Positions 21,971 through 31,436 of a stretch of 64,000 bases of DNA are shown here, one piece after another. The translations under genes were made by a program, and so were the position numbers. The notes below the pieces were generated by a model. The model was not told where the DNA came from, did not search any database, and saw only the letters and a list, made by a program, of their open reading frames with translations. Every line of letters starts with the position of its first letter. The stretch's first letter is position 1. The DNA is from Apostichopus japonicus (taxonomy: Eukaryota; Echinodermata; Holothuroidea; Aspidochirotida; Stichopodidae): the NCBI RefSeq assembly GCF_037975245.1, contig NC_092576.1, positions 21,825,611 to 21,889,610 on the forward strand. The letters are read 5' to 3'.

Positions 21971-22235
21971 TCGTTTACAATTGTGATGTTTATTACGGGT
22001 GTTGGTTTACAAGCGATAGGTTTACACTACCTCCACGCTATGAATAGCGTTGTATCGATCGGTTCACTCCCATTGTGTCGGTGGTGAATAGCGAGCGAGG
22101 GGAATTCGCGTTCCTTTTTTTGGAACGCGGGGAAAGTCGCGTTCCTTTATTTGGAGCGCGGTTAAGTACAGTTAAGCTGCGTTTTGTGCTGAATCGCGCT
22201 TATCCTTTCCAATTTACTTATAAGCGGTACTGTAT

Positions 22236-22595
22236 TCATTTGCCTTTGTCGTTTACCTCCATTGCATTAACATAAAGTCTGTTAAAAGTATCTCTTTTGA
22301 GATCCGGCTTTAGGAATCACAAATGATTTCGAGTTGGTTAGCATCTTGTTTGATCTCTAGAGTAAGGCAAAATATGTCACCAAAAACAGAACTAGTATTG
22401 TTCGATACAGGTGACAAACACCTACAGTGGAATTACGACCTTCCTTACCGGTTTTGAACCTCTGGACATACAATCAGCGTCAATAGCCCAGTGGTTAGGG
22501 TGTTCGCATACAGAGCTGAAGGCCTGTGGTTTGAATCCCGGTGGAGGCTGAAAGTTTTTTCACTGTTCTTGATTTTCCAACTCATTACGATTTTC

Positions 22596-22600
<5 letters not shown>
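22236..22600 (+). mobile_element. SINE 3' remnant followed by a second type 2 SINE
   Basis: TTCATTTGCCTTTGTCGTTTAC to about 22400 is the 3' body of the SINE interrupted at 18229. A new SINE starts at GTTCGATACAGGTGAC (about 22402), with box A AGCCCAGTGGTTAGGGTG and box B-like GGTTTGAATCCC, and runs into (TA)n at 22600. The head-to-tail arrangement repeats the one seen at 8.5-9.1 kb. Confidence 0.7.
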
Positions 22601-22635
<35 letters not shown>

Positions 22636-22943
22636 GCGTGTTTGTGGGTGTATGTATGTATATATTCAGTGACTAGTTGGACACAGTGATTTTTATTGAC
22701 CAGCATCAGTTTGAAAGAAGTAATATTCGTGGAAACTCATCTCGCGAGGATCTCAACTCTTCTCAAGGCTCTATATTAATTATTTGTATACTTTTTCTGT
22801 TGCTATTCCGTAACACTTAAAACATAGTATACCACATTTACACATTTAGAGTTCTAAGACGTTGCGTATATAAATCAAACAAACATTCTAACCTTAACCA
22901 AAGTCACGTTAACCAAAGTCACGTTAACCAAAGTTATACTCAC
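22600..22943. other. (TA)n tail, short spacer and 15-bp tandem near an exon
   Basis: TA repeats end near 22631. The rest matches 59354-59657 in C. Just beside the LRR exon donor is a tandem of AACCAAAGTCACGTT (22898-22935), with about 2.5 units in A and fewer in C. Confidence 0.6.
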
Positions 22944-23122
22944 GACAGCTCATTGAAATGTTCAGAACGTAGCCCATAACTTAACATCTTTGTAACGTCT
23001 TCCTCTGTTATTATCCTAGGCTCCCCATTTACTTGCTCTGTCTCTATGTGTATCTTCTCTGCCGTCAATAATTGGTTCAATCTGAGTCCAGAGTGAAGTA
23101 CAATAACATCTTCCTCACACTC
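22944..23122 (-). CDS. LRR-like exon of an NLR/LRR gene (copy A)
   Basis: Minus strand: acceptor ATATCTTTCAAG before 23122, donor TGTC|GTGAGT after 22944. It is 179 nt, starting in phase 0 and ending in phase 2, the same phase class as the LRR exon at 44410. It reads ECEEDVIVLHSGLRL early and ITEEDVTKMLSYGLRSEHFNE near the end as two adjoining pieces, resembling the K..I...LT...+..+LSY...S..L.EL pattern at 44410-44618. The frame stays open upstream to 23172, so a longer exon is possible. Copy C has the same length because an in-frame +3 and an in-frame -3 indel cancel. This is strong evidence for coding constraint. Confidence 0.6.
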
Positions 23123-24047
23123 CTTGAAAGATATTAAATATAGGAGAACATGTTGGCAATTGGAAAGTATTGCTCAAGGGCATACGTAAATATTAATCAA
23201 GGAATCTCGAACAAATCTTCATTGACTTAAGTGTGTCGCTAATACATTGTTTCTCCAGACAGTTCTTGAAGATAAACCGTACTATTGTAATATAGTCGTG
23301 TTACATACTTTATTAAATTATACTTTCAAAGAGTGTTTGTCATTAAAGCATTAACAGGAAGGATATAAGTGATGTTCTAATGTTTGATAACGTAAATTCA
23401 AAGGATTATACCAAATGATTAGTTAGAACAATCAGTATGGTTCATAGCCTCACAGTACTGTAGCTTGTAACTCCATGTCGGGGACAGGGTGGAGTGAAGA
23501 CGTCAAATGTAAAATACCTCCACCGTGAATCGACCATGAATATCTTCAAACGATGGTAGTATTTGGTGGACTGGGATTGTTGGTTACTTATTAATTGTCG
23601 GTCATATTACACTTTTGTCACTGTGTTTCATGTAATACATACCAATGTAACAGCTACAATTATTAAAACTACCTTATGGTGAGTAATGGTTAATTACGAT
23701 CTAGGTGTAATGCTTTTGAAATACCTTTCTCCACTGCAAACAGGTTTCGTGTGTTTATTGAATTTGCCCTATCACTGCGTATATACTGCATTAAAATTAA
23801 AATTATATTTGGTTCTTGTATCAGCATGAGTACATATGTGCTGCTAAAATCAACAGCAGATTGAACTTAAAGAAAATGTTGCTGGCTGGCGAGAGTCAGT
23901 TTAAAATGTAATAGAGTAGAATAACACAATATTATAAGAATGATTTAAGTAGGGTTAAGAAGCTGAACGGGATTGCCATTTACCATGATCTGTATGAATA
24001 AAGTGAAAGAGACTAATGACATTATCAGTGTAGATTTAATCTTTATT
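23123..24047. other. Duplicated intronic or intergenic DNA
   Basis: Co-linear with 59837-60800 in copy C. It has only small indels, including a 37-bp unit that is single here and doubled in C. No further exon is called. Confidence 0.5.
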
Positions 24048-24628
24048 ATTATTATTATTCATTGAATTTCATATAGCGCAACCCCAACAAAGTTTTCGGT
24101 TGCGCTTTACAACAAAATACTAAGAAAGAATAAACCATTCAAAAGAAAATAAGATCTCAAATGGCGTAGAAAAATACTGTATACTAGATGAATGTACAAA
24201 AATAAACAATTTCTAAGAAAAACAAAGAGAAAAATAGAAAATGCAAAATGTTATAAAAAATCTAAAAGAAAATTAAAAAAATATGAAATAGAATGAATAC
24301 AAATATTAAAAAATTGAAAAATTGAGTATAAAAGTTATTAGCTAGGAAATAAATATGTTTTGAGTTTTCTTTTAGAAATTGCAAGATTCTCAGATTGTTT
24401 GACATGGTTAGGTAATTTATTCCATTGCTCGGCGCCAAATACACTTATTGCTCTTGAAGCAAAAGTGACCCTCTATGTTCGTGGAATGATCAGTTTATAA
24501 AGAATATTATTTGAACGTAGAGACCTACTTGATTGTGGAGCTAAAGTGAATCTAGATATAAGATATTGAGGAGCAGATTTATCAACAACGCATTTAAAGA
24601 CCAGTGTTAATATTTTGTGCAGAATTAT
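24048..24628 (-). mobile_element. 5'-truncated LINE 3' end (CR1/jockey-like), with RT C-terminus relic
   Basis: Minus strand: a decayed frame with the typical RT C-terminal words (SAPQYL, SRSLRSNN, FGAEQWNKLPNHVK, RKLKTYLF) is interrupted by a stop after PRT. It is followed by a 3' UTR with GCGCAACC...GGTTGCGC hairpin arms and an (ATT/AAT)n tail at 24043-24060. Both B (about 38132) and C (about 60805) lack it, so it is private to A. Confidence 0.8.
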
Positions 24629-24714
24629 TGGTCTGGATTGAAATCGTAAACATATATTCCCTCGATGATAACTTCACATCAGCAGAGTAATCAATCTAGT
24701 TGATTATTTAAAGT

Positions 24715-25170
24715 TGGTCTTATCAGTTTACTATCATTATTATCTCAGTAATATAGCTGATCAGTTTATAATCCTTACATCTCAGTAAAATTACCGATCG
24801 GTTTACCATCATTATCATCTCAGTAATATAGCTGATTAGTTTATAATCCTTATATCTCAGTAAGATTACCGATCGGTTTACTATCATTATCATCTCAGTA
24901 ATATAGCTGATCAGTTTATAATCCTTATATCTCAGTAAAATTACCGATCAGTTTACTATCATTATCATCTCAGTAATATAGCTAATCAGTTTATAATCCT
25001 TATATCTGAGTAAGATTACCGATCGGTTTACCATCATTATCATCTCAGTAATATAGCTGATTAGTTTATAATCCTTATATCTCAGTAAGATTACCGATCA
25101 GTTTACTATCATCATTATCTCAGTAATATAGCTGATCAGTTTATAATCCTTATATCTGAGAAAGATTACC
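24715..25170. repeat. 75-bp dimeric satellite, copy A (about 6 units)
   Basis: The 75-bp unit consists of two related halves of 37-38 bp, one with ATAGCTGATCAGTTTATAAT and one with ATTACCGATCGGTTTACCAT, each after TCTCAGTAA. Each half holds a palindrome (CTGATCAG or CCGATCGG). The same array sits at the same place in B (about 11 units) and C (decayed). Confidence 0.9.
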
Positions 25171-25998
25171 AATATAATATAACAGGTCTGTTGTACACTC
25201 ATCCTACATACAACATGTGAAACAACTCATATAGGAAGGAATGGTGGACTACGTTAGGAAACCAAATCATGATAGTCGAGTATTCGATGCTCAGATAATA
25301 ATTCATGAGACGATGAACTGATCAGAGAACACTCAACATCAGTAACATCATCAAAGATCATGAAATCTACTATGATAATAGAAAAGAAAACGAAGTATTT
25401 GTCATTACTTTAATACAGAGTAAAATTATGGAGCTACAAGACTAGACAAATCATCGTCATAATCATGTGATCACATTTCCGATGTCGTAAGAGTATGTTA
25501 GTTTTATTTATATGTGTTGTTTCCAGCCACTTTCTTAGGAATGTTATTGTTTTCAACTATATGAAGACTAAAGACATCAATTTCTCTACTTGTACATTAT
25601 GGAGGAGGAAGGTACAGTATGTATATTCTAACACCGTTTTATTATGACTAGACATACACAATTATAACATTGGACAATAACTCTGTCCAAGTTTCTAAGA
25701 AATTTCAAGAAACCTCTGCGCCTATGAAATCGAGTTCTAACTTGATAATCAATGTTAATGTATGCCAATACATTCAGGTGGGGTGATGGTGTCCCCCCCC
25801 CAAACCACCACCACCACGCATTTTAAACTAACACAGCATTGTAAAGAAATTATAGCTCAATGTTGTGTTAAGGCTCAGACATTAGACATAACATAAGTCA
25901 AACTATGCTTCAGAAGGTATCATTGAAGTCTAAAGTGAACCCTTTTCTGGAGAAGGCCCACAGACCCCCTCCCTGCCCCTGAAAGCATGTTGGTTTTA
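25171..25998. other. 3' module of the duplication, no gene seen
   Basis: Matches 39070-39990 (B) and about 61100-61870 (C). A poly-C run lies near 25790. The TA at 25997-25998 is the target of the next element. Confidence 0.5.
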
Positions 25999-28900
25999 CA
26001 GTACCGCCCAGATTAAATCGGCCGTGGCATCGTGTATCGTGATGCCCTTATCTTTTTCTATCGTTTTCTATCGTGAAGCCTGACTACTGTAAATTTTTTG
26101 TACACACTACAACGATATAACGATATACCACGATCACACGCTATATCGTGATACCAAGCCTTCACGATAGCAAACATGACTGCTACATTCACGCTAACAC
26201 GTTATATCGTGAGATCGTGATTTCAAGCCGAGTGCGTCATGATTCGTAACTTCGTTTGGGCTTTGGATTTTTATTATTCACGCTATTTCGTTAGGTCGTA
26301 ATATCGTGTATCAGGAAGTTCCTACTCTACTGTGCGAAAATTGATCTTTACAGGAGTTCCGCCTTGAAAACTTTTTGAAGTCAGCTCACAACTTTACATG
26401 TTTAACTTTTTATTTAACAACAGTAACGTTACGTACGCGCCTTTTCTGTTACTAGTGTTAGTTGTAGATTTTATGTTCCATGTTACTTTGAATAGTTGGC
26501 AACATTTTGAAGAATAATAAAGTACTACTAAGCCTTTCTTGTGTTAAGTTTTTGTATAATTTATCGTTGGTTCCAACAGAATGAAAAGGAAAAAAAATCC
26601 ACCCAACAACTTTGAAGCAGTGCCGGTTAAAAACAAAACATGTTTATCTTCCGTGCAAGGCGGGCCTCCCTTTTCCTGATTCCCGAGTCTCTATTCGGAT
26701 TCAAGAAATCTAACTAAACTTAAAAATTATTTTGTTAAGGTTGCCACATATTCCAAACTAGTATTAGCGCATGAAAAGAAGAAAAACGTCAGCCTGTTTT
26801 TTTTTTTTTCAGATCTCAGTACGAGAAACATGTATTTTATTTGGATAATAGAAAAACTTTCTTTAATGTGGTTAATTAATATTTTCCTACCCTAGCTATA
26901 TTTTATAAAACCTTCATGAAATCCGACTTTTTAGAAAATGGATTTTGAAGCTCAGTCAACAATTTAAAAAATGCTTACCGTTAAATACTGGCGTCAAAAA
27001 AATACATTTCGTATTTATTCCAATAAAGATCCACAAAGGATAAAAATGCGAAGTACAGCTTAAAAATAGAATTGAAACTGCATGTACAGTACATGGTCAT
27101 TTTAAGTATCCAAATACTATACAAAGAGATCGAGTTCACCGAAACACCCCTTTTCCTACCACCTGAGGAAAAGCGTCTTTTATAAATTATAGTACCATAC
27201 AGTACTTTACATTTGATACAAAAGTAACATCTACAACAACTTCCCAAAATTTGTATGTGTCGCAATAGGTTAAGTTTTAACTGCACAGTACCATTAATAA
27301 TTTGCATATTACATCAAAAGTTACATTCGGGCGTCCAGATGGCGGGAAAATGTACAATCATGTACAATTTGTTGTGTCGTTCCCACGGTGCAATGAACTT
27401 GGGCAAGTTGCCAAGTTCGAATGTCGTTGACCTACTTATGTTCCGTAAACAATGTCAATGGGAATTATGTGTGTAAAAACTCATTTTTTTCCACGTGTTA
27501 TATATATAGAAGTTTTACGTAAGCGGAGTGAATTTCAGGGCGGCTCGTTGATTGTGAGGAAGCACTTATCTAAGCATCAATATTTGTGAAATATATTGTA
27601 TGGTTTTTCTTCAGAAAATTTTTTTGACTAGTAATTTCTCAATGTATTAAGAAGGGTGACATACCCTATGTTCCGACGTCTCTATGTTCCGACGTCTCTA
27701 TGTTCCGACGTCTCTTTAAGTTCCGACAATTTTTTGGACTCTAATTTTTTGAACCCATTTTTTTTCTGGGGGGGGGGGGCTCAATTTTGTTAGATCCAAA
27801 TTCTGTCTGACTAATTTTTTGGGGGAATTCAATTTTTTCGGACCGAATTTTTTTGGGGGACTCATTTTTTTTGAACCAATTTTGTCTGGCTTAAGTTATT
27901 TTTGGGGTGGGGACTCAATTTTTTTGGACCCAAATTTTCTTTGTGGAATCAATTTTGTTAGACCCAAATTTTGTCTCACTAACTATTTATTAGGAGGGAC
28001 TCAATTTTTTTCGGACCCAAATTTTTTCTGGCCTAATTTTTTTGGGGGGGACTCAATTTTATTTGGACCCAATTTTTTTTTTTGTGGAATCAACTTTTTT
28101 GGACCCACAATTTTTCTGACCTGATTTGTTTGGGGGACTCTTTTTTTTTGGACGCGCCGATTTTTTTTTTACGAAACAAAAAGTAAAAGGGCCCAAAGTT
28201 TTTTAGGACCCAAATAGTGCTTGTCCGAAACAAATATGGTCATAAAATTTTTAGAGTAAAAAAAATTTGTGTCATCAAAATATTTGTCCAAAAAAATATG
28301 GGTCTTAAAAAAATTTGGTCCGAAAACATATTGGTATAAAATATTGGTCAAAAGAACTTCAGAGTCAAAAACAATTGTCCCAACGTAGACACGCCGGAAA
28401 CCATAAAATATACTGGGTCTACCCCTAATCATTGAATTTTGGGCGAATGTGTATTTAACTACGTTACATGATGCTTAAACACATGTTTGAACAAAATGAA
28501 AAATTCAAGTATTACCAAATAAATATTCAAAAAATATACTTTTCTTGCATGGTATGGAGGATTTGGTGAAACCAAACATGTCTGGACTGGTTTGAAAATT
28601 CTACGAGGTTCGTGATCAACTTGACCGTATCTAGTATTTTCAGAAAATAAGGTTGCCACCATACAAAACTGTCCGGCCAAAAGCAATTAAATGACTTTAT
28701 GACATTTAAATAAAAAAAAGCTTCTAACAGAAGTTATGACCTATTTTGTATAATTTTTAATGTGCGCGTCAATACGGGTTGCCATCAGGATCATATCGAT
28801 TACCGATGCTATGCAAAAGAAACTGCTTATTTGAGCATATTATATGGTGCGGAAAAACATTCTTCAAGCAAACAATTTTCTCGAAAATCTTGCAAAATTC

Positions 28901-29602
28901 GACCGTGAAAACAATGTTCAAACATACTAAAGTATGCCACCCTATGCATCCCGGACGGTGAAAAAGCTACTGTAGGCCTATATTCAGCGTTACAATGCTT
29001 ATTAACCCTATCGTAACATTTGGGACGAATTGCTAGTGCAATTAGAGCCTAGGCTGATATTCTTGCATACAAGAAGTTCAGAACGAATGTTTTGTTCGAA
29101 TAGAAAATATTTTGCGACCGCTGTTTTTTTTTAAAAGAAGGGGTTTGTATGAAGGAGTTTGGATGAGTAGGCCTACAGTGTGTTCATTAGGCCTATCGTA
29201 CTAGTTTTGCGATTATGAAACTTGTATGTCGATTGACACTTAATTTTGGTGACAAACCGAACTTTTTGATCAGAATTTGCAATAAATCTAATGCACATTG
29301 CGTTGAATTGATGATTTCATCTACTGCGGGAAGAAGCCTACCCCAATTCTTTCAAATCACGATGAAACGATCGATCGTTCTGCAACGTGATTCACGCTAT
29401 AACGATAACATTACAATAGTATAAAGTGCCAGTGAAATGATGAACACACTATCAGGATATTACGACCACGATGCGACGCACGATATCACGTTAGGTACTT
29501 GCTATAGGCGTAATGGAAACGATATCACGATAGACTCCTCGAGTCTCCTCATATTTTGTCACGATACACGATGCCACGGCCGATTTAATCTGGGCGGTAC
29601 TG
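25999..29602. mobile_element. 3.6-kb TA-target element with CAGTACCGCC ends
   Basis: Inverted repeats of about 43 bp start CAGTACCGCCCAGATTAAAT on both sides, flanked by TA (25997-25998, 29603-29604). Copy B keeps the empty site: one TA at 39989-39990 within matching flanks. Subterminal zones at both ends are packed with ATATCGTG/CACGATAT variants. The middle (about 26340-27630) is the inverted counterpart of about 19200-20610 in the BEN element, but the BEN frame is missing. No transposase was recognised. Confidence 0.85.
27661..28440. repeat. 16-bp tandem followed by degenerate T/G-rich array
   Basis: CTATGTTCCGACGTCT is repeated three times plus a partial copy (27666-27727). There follow about 700 bp of imperfect AATTTTTTTGGACC/GGGGACTC words, forward to about 28150 and partly complementary afterwards (CCAAA..TTTTTTGG versus AAAAAATTTGGTCC). 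The frames rich in Phe/Gly/Asn are artefacts. The array is internal to the 25999-29602 element. Confidence 0.75.
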
Positions 29603-29604
29603 TA

Positions 29605-29930
29605 CCAATTCCCTGTACAAAAGAATGAGTGTTTTATCTTTGCGTTGATAACTCTTTGATGCTATCATGCTGAGCTAATATTACCATTAGCATATTTGGA
29701 TATTTTGTTATATAGCATGTTATCATATTTCAAGTACGGTACATCTAGTCCCTACGATTCTGTTACATTTTTGATCTCTGTCCAGTGTTCCCTTTTTTCT
29801 TCATCGTGATAATACACAGCCAGTGATATCTGCTGATACAGATGATGCTTTATTTTTAATGTATTCAGAGACTGCGGACGAGAACTAAAAAACAGCCTGG
29901 TCTTTTCGCCCAACCAGCCTGGTCATTTCA

Positions 29931-29973
<43 letters not shown>

Positions 29974-31400
29974 CCTATGTTAAGTTCATTAAAGTGTATT
30001 GTACCATTGCATGATATTGAGAGATAGTGTTTCATCTATGACATTTAAGCTCGAGGTTATAGTCTTATTGTTATATGAGGTGGAATATGTAATTTGGATT
30101 TATGTTGTGACTTTACCATAATACTATCATCCATGTTTAAAGATACTTTCAGTTGTGACATGAGAATGTGATTTTGATGTTCTTGTTGATGTTCCTATTT
30201 GATACTATTCATTTTGCGGGTATTCATTCTTAAACTGTATTTGTGTTACTTTTATTGATATTTCATAGATCAATGGTTATTGTCTAATAGGATGCTGTGT
30301 CAGATTGAGTATTTATGTCAAGTATTAATATCATATTACATTATAGTACCTGTTCTTTAGCCTATTCTCATGTATATTTATTTCACCTATTTCAGAAGCT
30401 GTTTTTCCTCCCTTACTAGATACAAAGAAGACGTTAACGTTAATACCAGAGTGTCGCCTTTATTATGGTAAATTATTATGGTTTATTCTGGTAAACCTAA
30501 GACATAATTTGATACTAACACATACTGACTCTAGGGATATTGTGTTTTAGCTGGACTGCATATGATGACACAAATTTAAAAAAAAAATATGTTTGTTAAT
30601 ATTTCAGGCAAAATGTTGAAGAATAACGTTTACACTGAATATTTCAAAATATTTTTTTTTAAATATGACTACCTTATTAATAAATCGGTTATCGACTGCA
30701 CGGTTAAATACAAACAGTATCAGGTTTTGCTCAAAATCAATCAATTTTTCTACGACATTCTTTTCTAAAGTGTTTCTATTTCTCTCCGATCTGTCCTGAC
30801 ACATCAAAACTGAGGGAAGCATATTGCCCAAGAACTGTGTTTATTATTTTTACTATTTGTTGGAAATGTTGAGGAGTCACCTCACATCATCGTAGGTTCA
30901 TCTTCATTTAATACCTACACCGTTGTTATCATGTCAGTTTTGTCTAAAGAGGCCCTCCTTGTAACTTGTGATGAGAGGGGGGGGGGGGGGATGGGGTGTT
31001 GAAGCCTGATATTTCTTTAAACAATATTCCAATTTTGTGTGAGTGAGTGTGTTGGCTTGTAATGCTCCATTACATCAGTCTAAGCCTGGTAATATTAAAA
31101 TATATATTAGTTCTTTGATTAGCATTTTGTGACTGTGTGCTAGGAAGAAAGATTATTTACACCGTATCTTAACTTGACATTGAGAACAGTGATATTATCA
31201 TTATCACAAGATATAACTTGTTACTGGTTTGTCTGTTCCCTGTTCTTTTCAAGTCGGTTATCAATCTTTCCTCCCAGATGAGAAACAAGGTATAATACTC
31301 TTTTGCCTTATTTCTTTGTTCCGCAGTAATAAACACCTCCTTGCCTGCCACTAAATTACCGTTACTAATTAACAGGAACATGAATCTGTGTCTCTCTTAC
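29605..31400. other. End of duplicated module, then unique DNA
   Basis: 29605-29895 matches B (about 40000-40290). (TA)n lies at 29937-29971 and a poly-G run near 30969. A minus-strand frame at 31169-31381 looks somewhat protein-like (AGKEVFITAEQRNKAKEYY), but I found no matching splice sites. Nothing else is recognised. Confidence 0.45.
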
Positions 31401-31436
31401 CTCTTCTCCTGGTAGATAACCGTAATAGTCACAGGC
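31401..31436 (-). CDS. Candidate 36-nt microexon
   Basis: Minus strand: a strong acceptor (TTTTTCTTCCTTTCAG) precedes 31436 and a strong donor (GAG|GTAAGA) follows 31401. It gives 12 codons, phase 0 at both ends (ACDYYGYLPGEE). It could belong to the minus-strand LRR gene, lying between the exons at 44410 and 22944. No paralogue is visible to confirm it. Confidence 0.3.

Larger units (their letters stand above)
18230..22232. mobile_element. 4.0-kb TA-target DNA transposon carrying a BEN-domain gene
   Basis: Terminal inverted repeats of about 27 bp start CAGTACCGCTTTTAAGTG (left) and CAGTACCGCTTATAAGTA (right complement) and are flanked by TA (18228-18229, 22233-22234). It sits inside a type 2 SINE, whose intact copies give the empty site. 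The TA duplication and CAGT ends suggest the Tc1/mariner/pogo group, but no DDE transposase is recognisable; the only clear protein is the BEN frame at 20625. It contains a 258-bp tandem duplication (about 19200-19722) and a 240-bp one (about 21500-21970). It shares its core, inverted, with the element at 25999. Confidence 0.85.
8350..25960. repeat. Segmental duplication, copy A
   Basis: From about 8350 this region aligns in order and orientation with copy C (about 50840-61873), interrupted by insertions on either side. Shared landmarks are the SINE at 8741, exons at 9249 and 9732, hAT relic at 15.7-16.1 kb, (TA)n at 17.3 kb, LRR exon at 22944 and the satellite at 24.7 kb. The 3' part also matches copy B. 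Outside insertions, identity is high by eye, with scattered substitutions. The last homologous block after the insertion at 25999 resumes at 29605 and ends near 29895. Confidence 0.85.

Noticed and set aside
27819-28124. Phe/Gly/Asn-rich 101-residue protein
   Set aside because: Low-complexity T/G array inside a transposon.
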